Below, piece after piece: positions 13,786 to 21,793 of a DNA stretch of 22,660 nt; the first letter of the stretch is position 1; every line of letters begins with the position of its first letter. Source of the stretch: CAMASH01 sp041746635 (GTDB lineage: Bacteria; Verrucomicrobiota; Verrucomicrobiia; Chthoniobacterales; Terrimicrobiaceae). The notes beneath the pieces are model-generated. The model was not told the DNA's origin. It ran no database searches and was given only the letters and a program-made list of their open reading frames with translations. Location of the stretch: assembly GCA_041746635.1 (NCBI GenBank), contig JBGTGQ010000016.1, positions 1 through 22,660 on the forward strand, in the 5' to 3' direction. The translations under genes and the position numbers were made by a program.

Positions 13786-16700
13786 ATGACCTTTTCAGAC
13801 CAACCGCATCTCCATCAACTGCAAGAAGATTTGTGGCAGTGGCCCAGTTCTCGTGCCGCCATAATGGTCGGTGCCGGGCTTAGCCTGAACACTGAACCTC
13901 TGCCGGGAGTGAAATCGCGGTTTCCTACATGGCGGCAACTCGTCTGGGCGATGTTTGATGAACTCTACCCCAAAAAACCAAGTGAGACGGCTGCCGAAAA
14001 ACAGGCGCGTCTTGATCATTTTAGCGGGATCAATGCATTGCGATTAGCCAGCGAATACGAAGCGGCATTTGGCGGACGCAAGCTGGAGTTGCTTATCAAA
14101 ACCCAGAACCCCGACTCTGAGCATCTTCCCAGTTCGCTTCATCGGTTGCTGCTTCAACTCCCCTGGAAAGACGTGTTCACCACTAACTACGACACGTTGC
14201 TAGAACGCACTCAAGTTTCTGGTCGCGCGTATCAGCCAGTAACAACAGCCAACGATTTAACGACAACGTTTTCCCCAAGGATCGTAAAACTTCACGGGTC
14301 GTTTCCTTCGCAAACTCCATTCATAATCACGGAAGAAGACTACCGAACGTATCCCGATCGTTTCGCACCCTTTGTTAACACTGTGCAGCAGGCGTTGATT
14401 GAGAACAGCTTGGTGCTCGTCGGGTTCTCCGGAGATGACCCAAATTTCCTTCAATGGATCGGATGGATCCGAGATCAGCTGGGGGATCATCATGCGCCCA
14501 TTTACCTAGTTGGTCCGCTCTCGTTGAGCAACGCTCAAAGAACTCTTCTTGAACGCAGGGGCGTGACCCCAATTGACCTTTCTCCTGTATTCTCGGGTTG
14601 CAACCCAGCAACCGGAGTTCACGCGGCGTCACTAGAGTGGTTTTTTAGATCTTTGTTAGCCGCGAAACCACAGAGACCGGAGAAATGGGCAGAGGCGGAA
14701 TCACCGTCTGATCCAGCTCCCTCCACCCTGCCTGCGATTATCGGCGCGCGGACAGAATCGCCCCCGGCACCCGTTGGTTTGCATCCAGAAATCAACGTTC
14801 CTTTAAACGAAGAATCTGTCGCAAGCGTCATCTCTCGATGGAGCTACGAGCGAAAGCGATACCCGGGGTGGTTGGTCGCTCCCAACGGCATGCGCGCTGA
14901 ATTGTGGGAGAAGACAAAATTTTGGATTCAGCCTATCGTCCAATTTATTGAGGGCTGGCCTTCGGCTGATCGAGTTTTGGCACTACGGGAGTTAAACTGG
15001 AGATACGAAGTGTCAATGGTTCCTCTTTTTCCGGAATCGATTGAGCCTGTAGAGAAGTCACTCAACGAACTTTTCGAGATTCTAGCATCAGGGAAACGAT
15101 CGAGAGCGTCGATTGTTAGCATGCCTTTTCGAAACGCTTCCCACAGCGACATTGTCGAGGCATGGCTTGAATTGGCATTTGGCCTGCTCCGAGAAGCGCG
15201 GGAGACGTTTAATGCGCGGAGATGGAATGAGATCAAACAGAAGATTGACCGGATCGTATCAGTGAATTCAACTGGCGAAGATCGCTGTCACTACGAGGAA
15301 ACCTTGTGGCGTGTCTTCAACGCGGAACGGATTGAAGCCAAGAACGCGTTGGCAAAATGGAACCCCTCTTCAAGCTCTCCGCTAGCCGCAATGTGGAAAG
15401 CCGGTCTTCTGGCAGAACTCGATGAATTAAGCGAAGCTCGCTCGCTGCTGCGGGAGGCTCTTCGAAACACCCGGACCGCACTGCTTCGCCAAGGTCAAAA
15501 TATAGAACTTCTTTCCATTGAAGGTTGGTGCACCTACCTAATTTTTTCGATCGAGCTGGTGCTGGATCCAAGATCACGGGCGTCAGTAAGGCAAGAATTT
15601 CTCGCACGGTGGGCTGAGCTTAAGGCGTGGAGTTGCGATCCGTGGTCAACAAAGGAGTATTTCGATCAGGCGCTTTCAGGGCCACCGCCAAAGCCTCAAA
15701 GGAGCGGGAAAATTATTGTTCGAGGTTTCGATTCAGGCCAGCGAACGATATCTCATCATTGGTCAGGAGACCATGTTGGACCATGGCTGCCTGCATTCGC
15801 TTGCATCAGATTCTTCGAGCAGGTTGGCATACCAGTTCGGTTGCGCCACCTGAACATTAGCGGTGACGCTCTACGGAGCGCATGCGAATGGGTAGCACCT
15901 TTCATCGGATATTGGAGCCCCGCGATTCTCGTGAGAGCAGGAAAAGCAAAAGAGTTGAAGAATTATGACTTCATGAGCCGAACCGGTGTCGCGGTCATGC
16001 AGCCTGAGATCGCTCAAAGACTCCATAAGTGGGGGATTGAAGCGCTTGCCCGGGAACTTTCAGTGCTGAGCGGTCGAATTGAAATGGGATCTGCCCAAGA
16101 ATCTCTCCTCGAGATTCTTCCGGAGCTTCTATCCCGACTCTCATTTAGGGTTGATGCGGCAGCGGTTGAGCAATCTTTTCAATTAGCGCTCCAGTTTCAC
16201 CGCGCTCCTGGCATTCGCTCACACATACGCCTTCACGAGACATGTAAGCCATGGTTTAAGCGAATTTTTGATGCCGCTACGCAGCGACAACTTCTTGAAT
16301 GGCTCCCTGCGTTAATTAAGGCGCCGTTTTTTGATGAAGCCGCCCGCTCAGTGATTCCACAGGAACATGCTTGGCCTGATCCCATGCAGCACTTTCCAAG
16401 CGGCAGAGGACGGCAGGTATTAGAGGCTGAATCCGAATATCTTCTGCGAAACGTCGAATCGGCGACAGATTGGCTCCTGAAACGTGCCCAGAGTGAATCT
16501 GGTGAATCTCGTCGAAGGATTCTTGCTCGTCTCCTCGACGTCTATCAGAGCAAATTGATGACGACCGAGCAAGAAGACGAGCTTGGGAAATTACTATGGG
16601 CAGGCGTTCCGGAGGATGGCACGCCGGATTTGCCACTCGCATACTTCAGTTTCCTGCATCTACCATCACCTTCTGAGATCGATGTGACGGCTCGAATTCG

Positions 16701-17697
16701 GAATAAGATTTTGGCGCTCACGCCGATCAAATCGGTTGTAGTCAATGCGGACGGAAAGCTATCGTTTACGCAGTGTGCTTGGGAAGAGCGAATGATTCTT
16801 GAGGTCTCAATGGCAACAAAACCAGTAGTTCTGCTCCCAAACGAAGCCAAAGGCGAGGTTGAATGGACTCAAGACGAGGCGAAGTTGCTTTGGGCGAGGG
16901 CGCTAGATTGGTGGAATAATGATAAAGCTCTTCTAAGCGAAGACCAGGGCACCGCGCTATTCGGCGGAATGGGTGAAGATTCGATCTTGGCGACCCTGGA
17001 GTGTTTCGATCTTTTTCTGGCGAGGGCAGTCTTTCCTTACATGAAGGACCGGACCGAGGATGAATGGAACCAAGTATTGGGTTTTGTATCTGAGGCGAAA
17101 GACAAGGGTGTCTGTCTGGCGGCCTGCCGCCCCTATATTCTTGTGCATCGACCGGAACAGAAGGCTGAGGTTGAAAGTCAGATTGGGAGCGGCCTTTCCG
17201 TGGGCGCAAAGAATGCAGTGGAAGCAAGTTCATTGGCTGTTCGCCATTGGGTCCACCTTGGTAGCGCGGGCCTTATCGAAGAGTCGAGTCCCAATCTTCT
17301 CGGTGATCTGATAAACCGTGTAATCTTTCGCAGGCCGGAAGGAATTCATTCCTGTATTCGGCAAGTTTCTTTGCTGCTTGTTGAAAAGCCCGACGCCTTC
17401 TCATGGGAGAATGTCCAACTACTGATCGCCAGCTTGGTTCCTTGGTATGGCGCCATCAAATTGCCTGCCGACAATGTCATTAGCGGAGATTTTCCCGTAG
17501 AAGAAAGACCAGATCTTCGAGCGTTGGTCGGAATGCTAGCCGCGGCGTTGGCAAAATGGCTCAGCGACAGGAAGCCTGAAAATGACGAGCCTTCCGAGAT
17601 TAGCCTCTGGAGAAAAACGTGTGATCAGGATCCTCTGCCGGAGGTGAATCGAGCCTTCAACTCGTGGGAAGATTTCCGTGTTGGCTCCAAGGATTGA
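13786..17697 (+). CDS. Large SIR2-domain protein, predicted anti-phage NADase (DSR-like)
   Basis: This 1303-residue protein has an N-terminal SIR2-like domain (about 1-280): VGAGLS (28-33) for NAD binding, DVFTTNYDTLLE with N134, KLHGSF with H170, ITEEDYRTYPDRFAPF (181-196) and LVLVGFSGDDPNF (209-221). N134 and H170 correspond by position to the catalytic pair of SIR2 NADases such as ThsA and DSR1/2, which kill infected cells by depleting NAD. The remaining ~1000 residues are alpha-helical in appearance with many tryptophans and no motif I recognise; a DUF4020-type C-terminus found on some SIR2 proteins is possible. It lies 8 bp after hsdS and 8 bp before an hsdR-like start, so it occupies exactly the hsdS/hsdR gap. 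Codon use is clearly more AT-rich than in hsdM, suggesting separate acquisition. Confidence 0.88.
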   Translation: MTFSDQPHLHQLQEDLWQWPSSRAAIMVGAGLSLNTEPLPGVKSRFPTWRQLVWAMFDELYPKKPSETAAEKQARLDHFSGINALRLASEYEAAFGGRKLELLIKTQNPDSEHLPSSLHRLLLQLPWKDVFTTNYDTLLERTQVSGRAYQPVTTANDLTTTFSPRIVKLHGSFPSQTPFIITEEDYRTYPDRFAPFVNTVQQALIENSLVLVGFSGDDPNFLQWIGWIRDQLGDHHAPIYLVGPLSLSNAQRTLLERRGVTPIDLSPVFSGCNPATGVHAASLEWFFRSLLAAKPQRPEKWAEAESPSDPAPSTLPAIIGARTESPPAPVGLHPEINVPLNEESVASVISRWSYERKRYPGWLVAPNGMRAELWEKTKFWIQPIVQFIEGWPSADRVLALRELNWRYEVSMVPLFPESIEPVEKSLNELFEILASGKRSRASIVSMPFRNASHSDIVEAWLELAFGLLREARETFNARRWNEIKQKIDRIVSVNSTGEDRCHYEETLWRVFNAERIEAKNALAKWNPSSSSPLAAMWKAGLLAELDELSEARSLLREALRNTRTALLRQGQNIELLSIEGWCTYLIFSIELVLDPRSRASVRQEFLARWAELKAWSCDPWSTKEYFDQALSGPPPKPQRSGKIIVRGFDSGQRTISHHWSGDHVGPWLPAFACIRFFEQVGIPVRLRHLNISGDALRSACEWVAPFIGYWSPAILVRAGKAKELKNYDFMSRTGVAVMQPEIAQRLHKWGIEALARELSVLSGRIEMGSAQESLLEILPELLSRLSFRVDAAAVEQSFQLALQFHRAPGIRSHIRLHETCKPWFKRIFDAATQRQLLEWLPALIKAPFFDEAARSVIPQEHAWPDPMQHFPSGRGRQVLEAESEYLLRNVESATDWLLKRAQSESGESRRRILARLLDVYQSKLMTTEQEDELGKLLWAGVPEDGTPDLPLAYFSFLHLPSPSEIDVTARIRNKILALTPIKSVVVNADGKLSFTQCAWEERMILEVSMATKPVVLLPNEAKGEVEWTQDEAKLLWARALDWWNNDKALLSEDQGTALFGGMGEDSILATLECFDLFLARAVFPYMKDRTEDEWNQVLGFVSEAKDKGVCLAACRPYILVHRPEQKAEVESQIGSGLSVGAKNAVEASSLAVRHWVHLGSAGLIEESSPNLLGDLINRVIFRRPEGIHSCIRQVSLLLVEKPDAFSWENVQLLIASLVPWYGAIKLPADNVISGDFPVEERPDLRALVGMLAAALAKWLSDRKPENDEPSEISLWRKTCDQDPLPEVNRAFNSWEDFRVGSKD

Positions 17698-17705
17698 ACC
17701 GCACC

Positions 17706-18047
17706 ATGCCCAAACCCGGAGAACACAAAACCGTCCAAGCCCGGATCCTCGAATACGCCGAGGCCATCGGTTGGAGTTTCGTGACACGCGAGGAAGCCGA
17801 GCAGCGGCGCGGGTTGAGGGAAAGTATGAAGGATGAAGGTGGAAGGATGAAGGGCAGCTCGCTCTTCTTCGACGACCTGGTCGACGCCAAGGTGCGGGAA
17901 TTCAACCCGCGCTACGCCGAGCCGAGGGCGCTTTGCTCAGGCAGTTTCGCCATCTCCACACCGACATCTACGGCAACCGGGAATTCGTCGAGCACCTGCG
18001 CAACCGGGGCAAGTTCTTCGACCACGAAGAGAAGCGCGAGCGCGACC
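17706..18047 (+). pseudogene. Truncated, frameshifted hsdR 5' fragment (copy 1)
   Basis: It starts MPKPGEHKTVQARILEYAEA, nearly the same as the intact hsdR at 21794. It runs in frame to DAKVREFNPRYAE, where loss of one G near 17920 shifts the frame. Similarity in the second frame continues (RQFRHLHTDIYGNREFVEHL) to base 18047. The 121 bases 17927-18047 differ from 22013-22133 at only three positions by eye. At 17816-17860 the copy holds an in-frame aaggatgaaggtggaaggat-type insert (encoding ESMKDEGGRMKG) where the intact gene has FDPDVPPAERARN. The nuclease and helicase parts are absent, so it is a dead fragment and probably a recent duplicate. Confidence 0.93.
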
Positions 18048-18050
18048 ACT

Positions 18051-18109
18051 CCCATGACCTCTTCCGCACCTTCCTTCACGAACTGATGAGCGCGAAGACC
18101 CGCGTTCAC
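18051..18109 (+). pseudogene. hsdS 3'-end remnant fused to the hsdR fragment
   Basis: Directly after hsdR similarity ends, the sequence encodes DLFRTFLHELMSAKTRVH, matching the end of HsdS (DLFRTLLRELMTATTRAI). At DNA level 18056-18103 and 13721-13768 agree at 41 of 48 positions by eye. The normal hsdS stop is missing and the frame runs on into the next gene. This is the 3' tip of a second, different hsdS gene whose body has been lost. Confidence 0.85.
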
Positions 18110-18141
18110 AAAAAAAATGCTTCTGAAACGGATTCATCATT

Positions 18142-19353
18142 ATGCCTGACCATTCCGACCAGTTCTCTGCCGCCGATTCGGCTCTTGGCTATTTGTATCA
18201 AGTCAGGTGCGCCCTCTTATGGAGCCTTCAGCGCCTGAAGGACTCAGTGGAGTTTGAGGCATCAATTGAAACTCTTGACGACGTCACATTCGAAACTTCA
18301 GGAACGCCAGCCGAGCTCCTTCAAACCAAGCTGCATAAGAATCGGGGAGCCGACCTTTCCGACTCCTCTCCTGATATTTGGAAAACCATTCGCATTTGGA
18401 TTTCAGCGTTGAATACGGGTGCCATCACTGAACGAACGAATCTCTACCTTGTAACTACTGAGAATGCCGCGGAGGGAACTATTGCCCGCTATCTAAGAAA
18501 GGAAAACCGCAGTGTTGACGACGCTATCCAAAGGCTAAACGCCGTCGCGCAGACCTCAAGTAACCAAACTAACGCCGCTGCGTATCAAGCATACCTGAGC
18601 AAGACAGATGACCAGCGCAAATCGCTGGTGGAACAAATTGTCGTCATTGATCAAGCCCCGGGAATTGCAGATCTCGACGGGCTGTTAAGAAACGAGGTCT
18701 TTTTTGCCGCTCCTCGAATTCACCAAGATGCCTTTTTGAACTACCTTGAAGGGTGGTGGTTCCGCCGCGCGGTGAAACAGTTGCAGAACGTTTCGGCGGG
18801 AGATCGGATCTTATCCGAAGAGATTGAGGCCCAGATGGCAGACCTGAGAGATCGGTTTAAACAGGATTCTCTCCCCATCGCCGATGACTTGCTGAACTAC
18901 GAATTGGATGACCAGACTGCCGACGCTCACCAAGACTTTCCATTTGTGCAGCAAGTAAAACTCGCGACAACCCATTCGAGGCGCATCGCGGCTGCAGTTC
19001 GGGATTACTATCGGGCATTCGAACAACGTTCCAGATGGCAGCGCGAAGATCTCCTATTTGTCGGCGACTTGAGTGTTTATGAGAAGGGATTGGAAGAAGA
19101 GTGGGAACTGGTCTTTGCGGGCGTCGAAGACAGGATCGGGCACGAGGCAACTGAACAAGAAAAGACGGCAGCTGCTCAAGAAATTCTCAACTGGGCGGAA
19201 ATTGGAAACGTCAAGACGTTGATCAAAGAGAACGTCAGAGAGCCGTTTGTGACAAGAGGTTCGCTTCACATTCTCGCTAATGAGCTTCGGATTGGTTGGC
19301 ATCCTGAATTTCGCGAGCGACTGCAGAATCTTTTGGAAGGAGGTTCGGTATGA
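18142..19353 (+). CDS. ABC-three-component (ABC-3C) system effector with REase-like N-terminus
   Basis: This 403-residue protein is first of a tightly coupled three-gene cassette. The N-terminal ~130 residues read ADSALGYLYQVRCALLWSL, SIETLDDVTFE (E43, D46/D47) and LLQTKLHKN (Q61, K63), followed by SSPDIWKTIRIW. This GYxYQ ... E..DDV ... QxKxH pattern matches PD-(D/E)XK-fold nucleases of the DUF4297/Cap4 kind. The C-terminal ~270 residues (from about DDQRKSLVEQIVVID through FFAAPRIHQDAFLNYLEGWW to LRIGWHPEFRERL) look like the ABC-3C C-terminal domain that couples effectors to the ATPase. Predicted role: DNA cleavage, held inactive until the ATPase senses invasion. No strong ribosome binding site is visible. 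It overlaps the next gene by ATGA. Confidence 0.8.
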   Translation: MPDHSDQFSAADSALGYLYQVRCALLWSLQRLKDSVEFEASIETLDDVTFETSGTPAELLQTKLHKNRGADLSDSSPDIWKTIRIWISALNTGAITERTNLYLVTTENAAEGTIARYLRKENRSVDDAIQRLNAVAQTSSNQTNAAAYQAYLSKTDDQRKSLVEQIVVIDQAPGIADLDGLLRNEVFFAAPRIHQDAFLNYLEGWWFRRAVKQLQNVSAGDRILSEEIEAQMADLRDRFKQDSLPIADDLLNYELDDQTADAHQDFPFVQQVKLATTHSRRIAAAVRDYYRAFEQRSRWQREDLLFVGDLSVYEKGLEEEWELVFAGVEDRIGHEATEQEKTAAAQEILNWAEIGNVKTLIKENVREPFVTRGSLHILANELRIGWHPEFRERLQNLLEGGSV

Positions 19354-19856
19354 AGACGTGGACCGAAAGAGCACATGAGGAGCGGCACCTCCTGAATCCA
19401 GCGTTCTGTTCGTCCCTGCTTTGGGCGGCAGCACGAGGGGCAGCTACCAGAGCCAGTTCCGCTAGGGCCTCACTTTCTTTTCTTGAGGCGTTTGTCATCC
19501 TGCCACTGGTGTTGCATCAGAAGACAAGGAAGACCATCCCGAACATCCTCACTTCATCACTGCCAGTATGGATCAATGCGCAACCGCTGATCGTTGCAAG
19601 TCTGCCAAACCGCGCCAGGTCGTTGGTCCCGTATACCAAAGAGGCAATTGCCTTCGGTGCGTGCCATCGGCTGATTGAAGTGACTGCAGATCAAATCTTC
19701 AGCGCTGCAGTCGCCGAACGCTCGATGAACCGCACGCTACGCCAGTCCTCTGAAGAGGTTCGAGAATGCATGAAGAAGGCCGAGTTTGTCGGCAAATGGT
19801 TCGCTCACACTGGAGGACCGGAAACAATTTATACACTTTTAGGAATACGACCATGA
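19350..19856 (+). CDS. ABC-three-component system middle component
   Basis: This 168-residue helical protein starts MKTWTERAHEERHLLNPAFCSSLLWAAARG. The opening pattern (N..F....L......), the central LEAFVILPLVLHQKTRKTIP and the late KKAEFVGKWFAHTGGPETIYTLLGIRP fit the small middle components of ABC-3C systems, in which the invariant late segment is ..a.klG.wfa......iy..lGv.P. Its biochemical role is unknown; it is thought to bridge effector and ATPase. A good GGAGG ribosome binding site precedes the start, and both ends overlap neighbours by 4 bases. Confidence 0.83.
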   Translation: MKTWTERAHEERHLLNPAFCSSLLWAAARGAATRASSARASLSFLEAFVILPLVLHQKTRKTIPNILTSSLPVWINAQPLIVASLPNRARSLVPYTKEAIAFGACHRLIEVTADQIFSAAVAERSMNRTLRQSSEEVRECMKKAEFVGKWFAHTGGPETIYTLLGIRP

Positions 19857-21790
19857 GCATTCAGATCTTCGAAATCGTTCTATACTCCCACGACGGCCGC
19901 ATGAGGCAACTCCCGTTGCAGACTGGCGCGGTCAATGTCATCACTGGCGCCTCGAAGACAGGAAAGTCAGCCCTCATTGACATCGTGGACTATTGTTTGG
20001 GAAGCGGAACATGCAGAGTCCCTGATGGAATTTTGAGAAATGCTGTCTCTTGGTTCGGTCTTCGGCTGAAGTTACCCGAAGGACAGGCATTCGTCGCTCG
20101 AAAGTGCCCACCGAGAACATCTGACGCGTCTGAAGAATGCTTCCTGCTCGCTGGGGCAGTAGTCGAAACGCCGGGATTTGAAGCGATTCATCGAAATACA
20201 AATTCCGCCGGTCTTGTTGGCACTGCGTCAGGCTGGTGCGGGATTAAGGAGAACATTCACAACCCTCCCGAAGGGCAAACACGATCTCCCCTTGCCGCCA
20301 CGATTCGTCATGGGCTCATGCTTTGTTTTCAGCCGCAGGATGAAATCATCCGGAGGGCACAGCTGTTTCATGCCACCGACGACAATTGGAAAGCACAGGC
20401 ACTCGTCGATACTCTGCCTTACCTGCTTGGGGCCGTGGAGGACGACTATATTCGGCGACAGGAAGAATTGCGACGGTTGAAAGCGGAATTGCGTTTGGTC
20501 GATCGGAAGTTGGCGGAACTAAATGCTTTGCGCGGAGAGGGAACGGGCAGGGCGGGTAGCTTGCTCGCGCAAGCACGAGACGCAGGTCTGACTATGTCCG
20601 CCACAAGCGACAACTGGGATGAACTTATCGCGACATTACGAGAAGTAGAGCGGACTCCACTGGCGCAAATTGAGGAACCGGATTCAGGTTCGGAAGAATA
20701 TGAGCGACTCTCTGAGCATCGCGAGAGCCTGTTGACCGAACAGAGGCACATTCACAATCAGATCGCAGCGGCGAGATCTCTTCAGACCGCAGAATCGGGA
20801 TTCAAGGTTGAAGCTACGGAACAGCAAGCCCGGTTGATCAGCATTGGTGTGTTCGACGGCGATCCGACACACTTATGCCCGCTTTGTTCCAGCCCGCTGG
20901 ATGCGGATTCGGAAGGTCCGCAGATCGAGGACGTAAAATCCTCACTTCAGCAGCTAAGTGCGCAGCTCGAAAATGTCTCTCGCAACGCGCCGCACATTGA
21001 GAAGGCCATTGCTGAGCTTGATGAACAGCTCGGCACGATTCATGCAAATCTTGGCAAAAACCGCGAGGAGATGATCGCCGTCCGCCAAGCGGATGAGCGC
21101 TTACGTCTAATGAAAGATGACTCTGCTCGAAAGGCGCACATTTTAGGGCGAATAGGGCTGTATCTCGAAAGCATGCCGGATCTGCCAGATACGAAATCCC
21201 ACGAAGGGCGGGCAGCGCAATTGCGATCGGAGGTCGAAGCTCTTGAGGGCCTTCTTTCGTCAGATGTAATCCAAGAACGAATGGAATCAATCGTCTCGAT
21301 CCTAAGCTCCGAGATGTCCGTGTGGGCCCGTGATTTGGAACTTGAGCATTCAAAGTATTTGCTTCGGTTCAACCTAAAGAAGCTGACGATTGTGGCAGAT
21401 ACTCCTGAAGGACCTATCCCTATGAGTAGAATGGGGAGTGGAGAGAACTGGGTGGGCTATCACCTGATCGGCCATTTGGCGCTCCACAAGTGGTTTGCTC
21501 AGCAAAAACGTCCAGTCCCCAGGTTCCTGTTCTTGGATCAACCCTCTCAAGTGTATTTTCCTCCAGAGCCTGCCGTTGACAGATCAATTGAGGAATTGGG
21601 CGATGATGACAGAGACGATCTGAGGAGAATGTTTGAACTGATCTTCAAAGCGGTTGAGGCAGTCGCTCCCGAGATGCAGGTCATTATTACCGAGCACGCA
21701 GACATTAATGAAGACTGGTATCAGGACGCGGTTAGAGAACGCTGGCGTGGCGGACTAAAGCTGGTGCCCGAAGATTGGCCCGCCGTATAG
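19853..21790 (+). CDS. ABC-three-component system ATPase, DUF3732/Rad50-like
   Basis: This 645-residue SMC/Rad50-type ATPase has Walker A GASKTGKS (32-39). A long charged, helical coiled coil (about 197-480) is interrupted by CPLC (342-345), a Rad50-style zinc hook. A modified signature follows, MGSGENWVGYHL (527-538), then Walker B FLFLDQPSQVYFP (558-570) and the ITEHAD H-loop (612-617). The DQPSQVYFP and SGENWVGYH strings are hallmarks of DUF3732 proteins, the ATPases of ABC-3C systems. The start is the ATG overlapping the middle-component stop, preceded by AGGA; a 29-codon upstream extension of the frame lies inside the previous gene and is rejected. Predicted role: sensing of foreign DNA or protein and ATP-driven activation of the nuclease-like effector. 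Confidence 0.92.
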   Translation: MSIQIFEIVLYSHDGRMRQLPLQTGAVNVITGASKTGKSALIDIVDYCLGSGTCRVPDGILRNAVSWFGLRLKLPEGQAFVARKCPPRTSDASEECFLLAGAVVETPGFEAIHRNTNSAGLVGTASGWCGIKENIHNPPEGQTRSPLAATIRHGLMLCFQPQDEIIRRAQLFHATDDNWKAQALVDTLPYLLGAVEDDYIRRQEELRRLKAELRLVDRKLAELNALRGEGTGRAGSLLAQARDAGLTMSATSDNWDELIATLREVERTPLAQIEEPDSGSEEYERLSEHRESLLTEQRHIHNQIAAARSLQTAESGFKVEATEQQARLISIGVFDGDPTHLCPLCSSPLDADSEGPQIEDVKSSLQQLSAQLENVSRNAPHIEKAIAELDEQLGTIHANLGKNREEMIAVRQADERLRLMKDDSARKAHILGRIGLYLESMPDLPDTKSHEGRAAQLRSEVEALEGLLSSDVIQERMESIVSILSSEMSVWARDLELEHSKYLLRFNLKKLTIVADTPEGPIPMSRMGSGENWVGYHLIGHLALHKWFAQQKRPVPRFLFLDQPSQVYFPPEPAVDRSIEELGDDDRDDLRRMFELIFKAVEAVAPEMQVIITEHADINEDWYQDAVRERWRGGLKLVPEDWPAV

Positions 21791-21793
21791 ATC

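Noticed and set aside
17706..18238. Functional HsdR-HsdS fusion protein
   Set aside because: The start frame is broken by a one-base deletion near 17920. The joined frame lacks the start, the nuclease motif and any stop before the next gene.
19766..19852. N-terminal extension of the ABC-3C ATPase upstream of ATG 19853
   Set aside because: The extension lies wholly inside the middle-component gene. The ATGA overlap with an AGGA site and the normal beginning of the ATPase strand favour 19853.
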